Shown one piece after another: positions 45,056 to 51,959 of a DNA stretch of 51,959 bases; position 1 is the first letter of the stretch, and each line of letters begins with the position of its first letter. The stretch covers positions 1-51,959 of the forward strand of contig NZ_AZGE01000009.1 of the NCBI RefSeq assembly GCF_001434465.1, written 5' to 3'. The position numbers were made by a program, and so were the translations under genes. Origin of the DNA: Limosilactobacillus oris DSM 4864 (GTDB lineage Bacteria; Bacillota; Bacilli; Lactobacillales; Lactobacillaceae). The notes under the pieces were generated by a model. It did not search any database. It worked only from the letters and a program-made list of their open reading frames with translations, and was not told the origin of the DNA.

Positions 45056-45493
45056 TTGGATAAGCTGGTTGAACAGGCCCGGGTGAAGCTGCGTGCCCAG
45101 CACTTACGCTGGACCAAGCAGCGGGCAATGATGCTTAAAATTATGACCGCGGACCCGGAACACTATCAAGACATTACGGTCATTGATGATGCGCTCCGGG
45201 CAGCGTATCCGGGCCTTAGTCACGATACAATTTACCGGAACTTAAAGGAGTTTGAACGGCTGGACCTTGTGGAGCTGCGTCAGCATAATGACCAAATGCA
45301 GGTCAAGTACCGCTGTGATGCGGCCCATCACCACCACTTCATCTGTGAAGTTTGCGGCCGGGTACAGGAAATCCAGATGCCACCGCTGGAGATGGATTAC
45401 TATGCCCAACAGCTGCCAGGGGCCCAGATTACGGGCCATACCTTTGAGTTGCGGGGGATTTGTGCCGAATGCCGCCGCAAGCACTTACAATAA
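45056..45493 (+). CDS. Fur-family metal-dependent transcriptional regulator
   Basis: DNA-binding regulator of 145 residues, Fur/Zur/PerR superfamily. The winged helix includes TKQRAMMLKIM and SHDTIYRNLKEFERLDLVE; then HHHFICEVCGRVQEI carries the first CxxC and the regulatory His cluster, and GICAECRRKH the second CxxC, which holds structural zinc. The metal sensed (Zn, Fe or peroxide via Fe/Mn) is not certain. TTG start, set by AAGGAGGTGG. It follows the kinase-like gene by 45 bases. Confidence 0.9.
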   Translation: MDKLVEQARVKLRAQHLRWTKQRAMMLKIMTADPEHYQDITVIDDALRAAYPGLSHDTIYRNLKEFERLDLVELRQHNDQMQVKYRCDAAHHHHFICEVCGRVQEIQMPPLEMDYYAQQLPGAQITGHTFELRGICAECRRKHLQ

Positions 45494-45565
45494 ATTTCAA
45501 TCTTCCTTAACATTTACATCACACAAAATCGGTTATGATATAGGTTGAGAAAAGGAGAATGTAAT

Positions 45566-46000
45566 ATGGCAGCAAAAATTCCACCGTTAGTAACGCCGTT
45601 TGCGCTGGTATCCTTGGTCCTAGCGCTGGGAGCAACGAACGTGGTTGTTAATAAAGCTACTCACACGACGGAAGGGGCCAAAGTGGTCAGCACCTCTAGC
45701 CGGTCCGTTAGCCAAAACCCAGCTGATAGTCATAGTGATAGTGATAAAGACAAGTCCAGTGATAACACGACTGATGATAACAGCAGTTCGGCCAATAACC
45801 GGTCGACCGCTGGCAATGACCAAGACACGCCGACGAACAGTACCCAGCAGTCGAATAATAATACTGACAGCAACCAGTCACGGCAGACGACCAATAATAA
45901 CGATAGTGGTAATAGTAACCAGACCAACAGCACCGGGGGCAATAGTACCGGGACAACTACTAACCAGCAGGCTGGAACGACCACTGGCAATGATCAATAA
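45566..46000 (+). CDS. Membrane-anchored or secreted Ser/Thr/Asn/Gln-rich low-complexity protein
   Basis: A 144-residue protein with one hydrophobic segment at 8-25 (ending near VVVNKA) and an extracellular tail of almost only Ser, Thr, Asn, Gln, Asp and Gly. It has no LPXTG, repeats of fixed length or known domain. Such tails can be glycosylated or act as stalks. Start is ATG 45566, eight bases after AAAGGAG. The next gene starts 17 bases on, so both are probably one operon. TATGAT (45534-45539) is a possible -10. Unrecognised family. Confidence 0.6.
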   Translation: MAAKIPPLVTPFALVSLVLALGATNVVVNKATHTTEGAKVVSTSSRSVSQNPADSHSDSDKDKSSDNTTDDNSSSANNRSTAGNDQDTPTNSTQQSNNNTDSNQSRQTTNNNDSGNSNQTNSTGGNSTGTTTNQQAGTTTGNDQ

Positions 46001-46017
46001 GGAGGTGTTGGGTTACC

Positions 46018-46860
46018 ATGTTTAGTTTTCTTGATATGATCAACTCATCACTGAGTTATTTCAACTTGGATGCCAAGCTCAAAGCCCGTATCTACATCGG
46101 GATTGCGAGCGCCGGTGATATCTACCTGGTCTACGTAACTTTTCGGCTGTTTGCCAACCAGGTCTGGCTGCGGGGCTTCTTGTACTGTCTCGCGATGGTG
46201 GCAATCACCTACTTCCTCTACCTCAACTTTGTTTATTATTTCCTGGGAAAAACTTCGCAGTTTGATTTTATCTCGCCCCGCTTTGCGAAAATCACGGGAC
46301 AAAAGTTTGATAGCAATGGTAAACGGGTGGGCAGTGGCCGGGCCGCACAGGCTGGGCCAGTAATTGCCAACCAGTCTAACGGCCTGTTTAGTGGGGATAA
46401 CACTATTCCTGCGGTGGTGGCGATTGATGACTACGAACAGCACAACTTGCAACGGGTTGTCGACCAGCTGCTGACAAACGGCATCTTTGTTAATGACTAT
46501 AACGGCCTGGATGAGGCCCAGATTGTCGCGCAGTACAACGAGACTGGGAAGCCAGTCCAGGCCCTCAATACCCACTCGGTCCCACCGTACTTCGAGTTGG
46601 AACATGACCGGTTGCGGCACCGCTTGGAAATCTACATCGGGATCAACCAGATGGAGCGGCGGGCAGTTGGTCACATAGTCCGGATTGGCTTGACTGACGT
46701 TCATTCAGCCCACCAGAAATACCGGATTTACCTCGCCGGGCTAGCAGTTACTGCCGGACCGCATAAAATCGCTGGTCGGCGGGGCTCAACGATCCTGACC
46801 ACGGCGGATTACCGGCTGAACGCCCAGGTAGCTTACCGGGAACGGAATGAAGAAGAGTAA
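46018..46860 (+). CDS. Uncharacterised lactobacillar membrane protein (DUF6681-like)
   Basis: A 280-residue protein: two or three membrane helices (about 24-45 and 49-75) and a long soluble region. It ends with charged residues (RERNEEE). It resembles a Lactobacillaceae family I recall as DUF6681, but that is memory, not a search. Residues 120-270 look alpha/beta. AAGGAGGTG precedes the ATG. It follows the low-complexity gene by 17 bases and is closed by the repeat hairpins. No function can be proposed. Confidence 0.65.
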   Translation: MFSFLDMINSSLSYFNLDAKLKARIYIGIASAGDIYLVYVTFRLFANQVWLRGFLYCLAMVAITYFLYLNFVYYFLGKTSQFDFISPRFAKITGQKFDSNGKRVGSGRAAQAGPVIANQSNGLFSGDNTIPAVVAIDDYEQHNLQRVVDQLLTNGIFVNDYNGLDEAQIVAQYNETGKPVQALNTHSVPPYFELEHDRLRHRLEIYIGINQMERRAVGHIVRIGLTDVHSAHQKYRIYLAGLAVTAGPHKIAGRRGSTILTTADYRLNAQVAYRERNEEE

Positions 46861-46865
46861 AAAAG

Positions 46866-47057
46866 CGAGTGAGAAAAAACGCCAAAAATCGGCTAATAAG
46901 CTGATTTTTAGCGTTTGTCTTTCGACGCAAAGCTAGCCTATTTGGGGTCGGTCAAGCGCTGATTTATCAGCGTTTGAACTGCCAGCCGGCTACTGCGCTA
47001 AGACATTACTAACTTTAAAATATTAAAGAGGTTGAGTTAATTCCCAACCCCTTTTTT
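46866..47057 (+). repeat. Intergenic structured repeat, family 1, copy 3 (full length)
   Basis: Hairpin I (46877-46916): AACGCCAAAAATCGGC pairs with GCTGATTTTTAGCGTT. Hairpin II (46952-46977): arms TCAAGCGCTGA/TCAGCGTTTGA. Hairpin III (47027-47053): GAGGTTG pairs with CAACCCC and is followed by TTTTTT. It serves as a terminator for the + gene and, read on the other strand, for the PspC gene. Differences from copies 1 and 2 preserve pairing. Confidence 0.8.
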
Positions 47058-47059
47058 AG

Positions 47060-47296
47060 TTACTTTTCCTTAAATTCACCGTCAACCGCGTCGTCATACT
47101 TGCTTGGTTCCTGGTAATCCGGCATGATGACCGCTGCCACCAGGTAAATGATGGTCAGCGGGAAGAAACCGGTGCAGGCAATCAGGACGACCGCAATCAG
47201 CCGGATCATTGTCGGGTCAACACCGAGGTAGTCAGCAATGCCGCCACAGACCCCGAGAAAGACTTTGTCCTTGGACTTAGTTAGTTTTTTCTGCAT
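47060..47296 (-). CDS. PspC-domain envelope stress protein
   Basis: A 78-residue membrane protein. The PspC domain fills residues 1-60: KVFLGVCGGIADYLGVDPTM, then a membrane segment from RLIAVVLIACTGFFPLTIIY. Related proteins sense or protect the envelope with phage-shock components; no other psp gene is here. Lies 21 bases after the GalM gene on the same strand, with GGAGG before its ATG. Confidence 0.88.
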   Translation of the reverse strand: MQKKLTKSKDKVFLGVCGGIADYLGVDPTMIRLIAVVLIACTGFFPLTIIYLVAAVIMPDYQEPSKYDDAVDGEFKEK

Positions 47297-47317
47297 AAGA
47301 TAACCTCCAATTCCGTA

Positions 47318-48370
47318 TTAAGCGAAGTAGTCATAGTGAATTTGATAGTGTTGCGGGTAACCTGGCCGCAGGGAGATGTCACCGAACTGTGGGTGGTGCG
47401 GTGTGTCAGGAAGGGTCTGCCCTTCCATCGCCATGGCAAACCATTGTCCAGCAGGACGGTTGAAGCCATCCGCGTGCTGCCCATTGGCAGTGTACACGAC
47501 GAGGCCGTTGCGGTCGGAATACATTTTAATTTTCCGTCCCGAAGCGGCGTCCATCAAGGTTGCCACTGGCTCGTGGGCTAGCCGGTTGCTTGGCAGGACA
47601 ACAAAGATGTCGTCGAAGCCGCCCTCTGGAACGTGCTGTTCCTGCATTTCTTGTAAGGCCGTCCCCATGACGGTCGGATGGGAGAAGTCAAACGGGGTGT
47701 TCTTATTGAGGAGTTTCCGGCCGGTGGGAATCTTTTCGTCATCTAGCTCCAGGTGGTAGGTCGAATTTAACGTCAACACGTGCCCTTGAATGGTCTTTGC
47801 TTCGCCGGAAAGGTTCCAGTAGGCGTGGGTCGTGGGGTTAAAGAGGGTCTTGGCGTCGGTTTGACCGTCAAAGTCAATCGTGACCCCGTTATCATTGTCC
47901 AGGGTGTAGGTGATTTTAACGGTCTCGTTACCGGGTAACTGGTCAACTGCCGTGCCGATGGTGGTCGTCAAAATCACCTGCAGCTTTTCCTGATCCTGAC
48001 TGGTCGTGACGTCGTAGAACTGCTGGCTGAGGCCATTAGCGCCACCGTGCAGACTGTTATCGCCCTCGTTAGCGGGAATCTGGTAGCTGTTGCCATCGAT
48101 GTCGAACTGGCCCTTGGCAATTCGCCCGCCGAAACGGCCAACAATCCGGCCGACATACAGCGGTGCGTTATTAGGGTTGACATAGGCTTCGATGTTGTCG
48201 GCACCGAGCAGCAGGTTGACCTGCCCGCCCTCGTTATTGGGAACCATGTAAGCCTGCCAAATTCCGGCGAAGTTGAGTACGCTGATGCTAACGCCGTTGT
48301 CATTAGTCAGCGTGTACTTAATCACGTCGCGGTCCTCATAGCTGCCGAACTTTACGTTTTCAATCTTCAC
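47318..48370 (-). CDS. galM: Aldose 1-epimerase (galactose mutarotase)
   Basis: Cytosolic enzyme of 350 residues converting beta to alpha anomers of galactose or glucose, feeding the Leloir pathway. LLLGADNIEAYVNPNNAPLYVGRIVGR-type opening, SLHGGANGL (catalytic His near 96) and FNPTTHAYWNLSG (second His) are the mutarotase motifs; the catalytic Glu lies near the end in AMEGQTLPD. GTG start, eight bases after AGGAGG. No other gal genes are in the window. The leader carries a degenerate family-1 repeat. Confidence 0.93.
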   Translation of the reverse strand: MKIENVKFGSYEDRDVIKYTLTNDNGVSISVLNFAGIWQAYMVPNNEGGQVNLLLGADNIEAYVNPNNAPLYVGRIVGRFGGRIAKGQFDIDGNSYQIPANEGDNSLHGGANGLSQQFYDVTTSQDQEKLQVILTTTIGTAVDQLPGNETVKITYTLDNDNGVTIDFDGQTDAKTLFNPTTHAYWNLSGEAKTIQGHVLTLNSTYHLELDDEKIPTGRKLLNKNTPFDFSHPTVMGTALQEMQEQHVPEGGFDDIFVVLPSNRLAHEPVATLMDAASGRKIKMYSDRNGLVVYTANGQHADGFNRPAGQWFAMAMEGQTLPDTPHHPQFGDISLRPGYPQHYQIHYDYFA

Positions 48371-48383
48371 GATAAGCGCCTCC

Positions 48384-48492
48384 TGGAAGAAGTTGGAAAT
48401 TCTTCACTAATTTTTAAAATGGAAATGCAACAGTGCAGCAGCTGGCTGGCAAGTCAAACTATCTTGCTGCGCGTCGTCCCACTCTCACTTAA
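48384..48492 (-). repeat. Degenerate family-1 intergenic repeat
   Basis: On the minus strand GTGAGAGTGGGACGACGCGC, GCCAGCCAGCTGCTGCACTG and TTGCATT occur in the same order as in the family-1 units, but hairpin II is missing and III is reduced to GAAG/CTTC around AATTTCCAA. It lies in the leader of galM. Confidence 0.55.
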
Positions 48493-48579
48493 ATTGTAGC
48501 ATATTGCCGGAGAGGTGCCGTGTTTTGGCAGAAAATTCTTGGTATGTCAACCGGTGGTGATTTTTCTGAAACATTTTCA

Positions 48580-48608
48580 TTGATTTGTATTATGATGATA
48601 CTTGTATA
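48580..48608 (+). promoter_or_regulatory. Promoter of the TetR-YhgE operon
   Basis: TTGATT (48580-48585), 17-base spacer, TGTATA (48603-48608). The -10 lies inside the first half-site of the possible operator. Confidence 0.6.
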
Positions 48609-48647
48609 CCCAATTAATTCTGTTGTCTTGCTAACGTACGGTATACA
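48603..48647. promoter_or_regulatory. Possible TetR operator pair
   Basis: TGTATACC (48603-48610) and its inverse GGTATACA (48640-48647) flank 29 bases; each also contains the palindrome GTATAC. One covers the -10 box. They would suit self-repression by the TetR protein encoded next. Confidence 0.45.
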
Positions 48648-48685
48648 CTGTTCTTTATTGAAATGCTACAAGGGGAGGTGAACGT

Positions 48686-49225
48686 ATGCGCGTGACACGG
48701 ACCGTTCGGGATTTCCAGAATGCTTTGTTAACGCTCTTGGAGACGAATTCCTTTGACCACTTGACGGTTGACCAGATTTGCAACGAGGCGCTGCTGCACC
48801 GGAGCAGCTTTTACCGTTACTTTAATGATAAGTACGATTTGTTGGAGCAGACGATGGATGCACAAATCAGTCAAATTGCCGACTCTGGTGAATCAGAGGA
48901 GGACGTCGTTAAGCAATTTGTCCTCTATATTGATGGACATAAGGATATGATTCGCCACCTGGCATCCAGCAATTCCCACAGCTCGCTGTATACGGAAATG
49001 CTGCAGGTGTTTAGCCAGGTGCTGCTTGACCGTTGGGACCACGGGACGAAGGACACCGTGATTAAGGCCTTACAGCAGGCCAGCAATCCCGAAATGATGG
49101 CCTACGTCTTTAGCGGGTCGATTATCGGGGCCTTCTATTGGTGGCAAAAGAATAATTATGATGTTCCAACGGAAGAGTTCATTAACTTTGCTAAGCAGTC
49201 TGTGCTTTCCCTTTCAGCAAAGTAA
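48686..49225 (+). CDS. TetR/AcrR-family transcriptional regulator
   Basis: A 179-residue regulator. The N-terminal helix-turn-helix (FDHLTVDQICNEALLHRSSF then YRYFNDKYDLL) is TetR-type; the C-terminal ligand domain is of the short TetR_C form often paired with YhgE. It lies 27 bases before the YhgE gene, and probably represses both. The ligand is unknown. GGGGAGGTG precedes the ATG. Confidence 0.9.
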   Translation: MRVTRTVRDFQNALLTLLETNSFDHLTVDQICNEALLHRSSFYRYFNDKYDLLEQTMDAQISQIADSGESEEDVVKQFVLYIDGHKDMIRHLASSNSHSSLYTEMLQVFSQVLLDRWDHGTKDTVIKALQQASNPEMMAYVFSGSIIGAFYWWQKNNYDVPTEEFINFAKQSVLSLSAK

Positions 49226-49252
49226 GTTAATTAGATGAGGTGAGGAAAGAAA

Positions 49253-51877
49253 ATGATCAAGATGATCAAGGCAGAAGTACAGAATCTTTTTCATAACCAT
49301 ATTTTGCTATTATCTATTTCTGTAATTTGCCTGTTACCGTTTCTATACAGTATCTTCTTCCTGAAATCGGTTTGGGATCCGTACGGAAGTACCCAGGACC
49401 TGCCGATTGCGGTCGTCAACCGGGATGTACCGGTGGAGTACCAGGGAAAGAAGATGGCGGTTGGTCAGCAAACGGTTGACCAGCTGCGGAAGAACCACCA
49501 GATGAAGTGGGAGATTGTGTCCAAGAAGAAAGCCGACTATGGCCTCCATCACCGGCAGTACTATGCCGTAATTACGATTCCCCAAAACTTCTCTGAAAAC
49601 GCGACGACCGTGATGGATAAGAACCCGAAGCAGATGAAGCTGCACTACGAGACGAACGGTTCTTTGAACTACATCGGTCAGGTGATGACGGAAATCGGGA
49701 CGAGCCGGCTAAACACCAGCATTCGTTCTCAGGTGACCCAAGCCTATGCAAAGGCGATGTTTAAGGAATTAGGCGTTGTTGGCAAGGGGATGACTAAGGC
49801 TGCGGATGGTGCCCACCAGCTGAGCGATGGAATCGTGACACTGAACGATGGGGTAAACCAGTACGTCGCTGGAGTATACCAGGTCAATAACGGTGTTCAG
49901 CAGATGAAGGTAGCCGTGACTCCATTAGCCAGCGGTGCCCAGCAACTGGCTAACGGTAGTTCCCAGCTCGCCGCCGGAATCCAACAGTACACCGGGGGCG
50001 TGGGCCAATTAGCCAGCGGTCTGGGACTCTTGCAGTCAAACTCGGGCCAGCTGAGTGGCGGTGCCGGTCAATTGGCGTCCGGTCTAAACACCCTAAACGG
50101 CCGGTCCGCCGAATTGCAATCTGGGGCTGGTCAATTAGCCGCCGGGAGTACGGAGCTGAATAATAAAGTTAGTGGGATGATTCCCGGCTTGCAACAGCAG
50201 CTTGGCTCCCAATCCACTACCATTATGGCGCAGGCCAATGAATTGCAACAGGCTTTGGCGCCGGTTGCCCAGACTCCCCAGCAATTAAAGGAAGTTTCTA
50301 GTCAATTAGGGGCGATTAGCACTACTTTAGGCAGTGTTAAGAACCAGCTGGAATCAAATAGTGGTCAGGCTTCGTCAACACCAGCCAGCGCAAACAACAG
50401 TCAGCAGCTCCAGGCGGCATTGGCAGCGTTAAATGGTGCGCAGGGGAAGGACGAAAATAGTCAAAACCAGATTAACAGTGCGAAGTCTGCTATCCAGGCG
50501 GCAATGAACAATGCTTCTAATAACACAACTCCAGCAAAGAGCGGCAGTCAGGATAACAGCAAGGTAATCGCTGAAATCACGGCAGTTCAAAGCGGAGTTG
50601 ATAAGCTAAAGAGCACGATTGACGCTTCTGCTAGCTCAGCAACTGCTAGTTCCCAAAAGATTGAGAGTGCCGCGGCGGCCTTGGAAGCAACCCTTAAAGG
50701 GATGGATGCGACGACCAGCGCGACCCTTGGCTCCGCTTCAGCCGAATTGCAGGGCGCTACTGGGGCCCTGGCTGCCGGTGCCAACAAACTGAACACTGGT
50801 GTTAACGCGTACACGGGTGGTGTTGCCACTGCTGCCGCCGGTGCTAACACCCTGAACGCGGGAATTGGTCAATATACTGCGGGGGTTGCCCAGGCGGGGG
50901 CCGGTGCCAACCAGCTCGTTGCCAACAGTCCAGCCTTGATTTCTGGTGCTGGCCAGCTAGCGAGTGCGCTTGCTCAATTGAACGCGCAAATGCCGAGCCT
51001 GATCAGCGGGATTAACCTCTTAGCTGCTGGGACCCAGCAGTTAGCTGACAACTCACCAGCGTTGATTAGCGGAATTACCCAGCTGAACGATGGTGCCAGT
51101 CAGCTGGCTAGTCAGTTAGGCAAGGGTGCCAAGACCATCAACGGAATCAAACCGACTGGCAAGACGGCAAAGATGTTTGCTGAGCCAACGACGGTCAAGC
51201 ACAAGAATTACAGTTACGTGCCAAACTATGGGCACGCTCTGGCGCCATATGTTCTGTCAGTTGCCTTGTATGTTGGTATCTTGGTATTTAACTTCATCTA
51301 CCCAATTCGGCGGGTGGCTGAAAAGGGTCACTCTGCGGTTGCTTGGTGGGCAAGCAAGGTCTTTGTCGGTGCTGTCGCGGTTACGCTGATGGCGGTAATC
51401 GAAGACGCCATCATGCTGGCCTGCGGTTTAACGACCGACCATATCCCGTCCCTCTTCGCAACGAGCATCTGCTTCGGGCTCGCCTCGATGGCAATCGTGA
51501 TGTTCCTTTCGATGACCTTCGATAACCCGGGCCGGTTCGTTGCCATGGTTCTGCTGATGCTGCAACTGGGTGGTTCCGGTGGGACCTTCCCAATGCAGGT
51601 CACGATGAAGTTCTACAACGTTATTCACTGGTACCTGCCAATGACTTACTCCATCTTAGGATTGCGGCAGTCCATCAGTAGCGGAATTGGTGCCCACTAT
51701 GCACTGTTCTGCAACCTCGTTCTGCTTGGAATCGCGGTTGTCTTCAACCTTCTCCTACTGGCGGGGATGCTTGGTATCCACCACCACTTCTTCAACATCA
51801 ACCCGAAGTTGGAAAAGAACCAGGAATTCCTGGACGAGATGGAAAATGACGGCGGTATTCAGTCAAAGAAGGATTAG
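49253..51877 (+). CDS. YhgE/Pip-family membrane protein
   Basis: An 874-residue protein with one N-terminal helix (about 18-37) and about five C-terminal helices (from 665) of ABC-2 type, with a large extracellular part between them. The latter contains many repeats like GAGQLASGL and GANKLNTGV, each about 7-14 residues, predicted as long helical rods. Family members include the phage-infection protein Pip and the ESX-linked EsaA. Role here unknown; a TetR partner suggests response to toxic compounds or envelope stress. AGGTGAGGAAAG precedes the ATG. Confidence 0.9.
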   Translation: MIKMIKAEVQNLFHNHILLLSISVICLLPFLYSIFFLKSVWDPYGSTQDLPIAVVNRDVPVEYQGKKMAVGQQTVDQLRKNHQMKWEIVSKKKADYGLHHRQYYAVITIPQNFSENATTVMDKNPKQMKLHYETNGSLNYIGQVMTEIGTSRLNTSIRSQVTQAYAKAMFKELGVVGKGMTKAADGAHQLSDGIVTLNDGVNQYVAGVYQVNNGVQQMKVAVTPLASGAQQLANGSSQLAAGIQQYTGGVGQLASGLGLLQSNSGQLSGGAGQLASGLNTLNGRSAELQSGAGQLAAGSTELNNKVSGMIPGLQQQLGSQSTTIMAQANELQQALAPVAQTPQQLKEVSSQLGAISTTLGSVKNQLESNSGQASSTPASANNSQQLQAALAALNGAQGKDENSQNQINSAKSAIQAAMNNASNNTTPAKSGSQDNSKVIAEITAVQSGVDKLKSTIDASASSATASSQKIESAAAALEATLKGMDATTSATLGSASAELQGATGALAAGANKLNTGVNAYTGGVATAAAGANTLNAGIGQYTAGVAQAGAGANQLVANSPALISGAGQLASALAQLNAQMPSLISGINLLAAGTQQLADNSPALISGITQLNDGASQLASQLGKGAKTINGIKPTGKTAKMFAEPTTVKHKNYSYVPNYGHALAPYVLSVALYVGILVFNFIYPIRRVAEKGHSAVAWWASKVFVGAVAVTLMAVIEDAIMLACGLTTDHIPSLFATSICFGLASMAIVMFLSMTFDNPGRFVAMVLLMLQLGGSGGTFPMQVTMKFYNVIHWYLPMTYSILGLRQSISSGIGAHYALFCNLVLLGIAVVFNLLLLAGMLGIHHHFFNINPKLEKNQEFLDEMENDGGIQSKKD

Positions 51878-51894
51878 TCCTTTAGCGTATTAAG

Positions 51895-51959
51895 TAAAGA
51901 GAGTGAGAAAAAACGTCCCAAATCGGCTGGGGTTATAATGCCCTCTAAGTATACAGGTG
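51895..51959 (+). repeat. Start of a further family-1-like repeat, cut by window end
   Basis: GAGAGTGAGAAAAAACGTC and AAATCGGC match the beginning of copy 3 (GCGAGTGAGAAAAAACGCC, AAATCGGC) directly after the stop of the YhgE gene. After 51930 it diverges or is incomplete. Confidence 0.5.

Noticed and set aside
45708-45990. Two antisense frames rich in Tyr, Cys, Val and Leu
   Set aside because: They are mirror frames of the Ser/Asn/Thr low-complexity gene and have no ribosome sites.
1-51959. tRNA, rRNA, transposase, integrase or prophage genes
   Set aside because: I looked for T-arm-like GGTTCGAAT segments, DDE or integrase motifs and phage modules and saw none. A tRNAscan and profile search would settle it.

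Overview
The window looks like chromosomal DNA of a heterofermentative lactic acid bacterium, most likely a Limosilactobacillus-type lactobacillus of roughly 50% GC (L. fermentum/oris/pontis-like; species not resolvable by eye). The reasons are YSIRK-type signal peptides and LPQTG sorting signals on mucus-binding-like surface proteins, PepI and PepX peptidases, T-box and guanine leaders typical of Firmicutes, strong AGGAGG ribosome-binding sites, several TTG/GTG starts, and the DUF421/DUF3290, PspC and YhgE/Pip families.

Layout. 0-7.8 kb: a CDF metal exporter; an NhaC-family transporter behind a T-box; a xanthine/guanine permease behind a guanine-class purine riboswitch; a CorA-like protein with an altered GMN motif; then a + strand run of pseudouridine synthase, TerC-family protein and thioredoxin. 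7.8-12.9 kb: two tandem paralogous LPXTG mucus-binding-like proteins with a shared upstream regulatory architecture. 12.9-17.6 kb (minus): a MATE exporter and a three-gene ABC importer of the TrpXYZ type, preceded by a short leader ORF with a Trp codon and two terminator hairpins. 17.7-20.7 kb (+): ABC-F ATPase, CmpB-type membrane protein, GH73-type glucosaminidase. 20.9-26.5 kb: BrnQ behind a second T-box, a DUF2325 protein, a DHH phosphoesterase, and a DUF421/DUF3290 membrane pair. 26.6-34.9 kb: a third LPXTG protein, a HAD phosphatase and P-type cation ATPase pair, and a fourth LPXTG gene broken by a one-base frameshift. 35-42.4 kb: PepI, PepX and the potABCD polyamine importer. 42.5-51.9 kb: an APC permease, a Nudix/guanylate-kinase-like pair, a Fur-family regulator, a secreted low-complexity protein with a membrane protein, PspC, GalM, and a TetR regulator with a YhgE/Pip membrane protein.

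Themes. The window is rich in nutrient uptake controlled by RNA: two T-boxes, one purine riboswitch and one probable peptide-coding tryptophan attenuator, fitting an auxotroph that also digests proline-rich peptides (PepI, PepX). It is also rich in host-adhesion proteins (four YSIRK/LPXTG genes, one broken). Two families of intergenic structured repeats lie between genes; their helices change by compensatory substitutions between copies, which suggests they act as RNA or are kept as hairpins. No tRNA, rRNA, CRISPR array, transposase or prophage gene was seen.

The best candidates for undescribed biology are the Trp-codon leader ahead of the tryptophan-type ABC importer (17.29-17.57 kb), the two covarying intergenic repeat families, and the four-half-site element shared by the two tandem mucus-binding genes.
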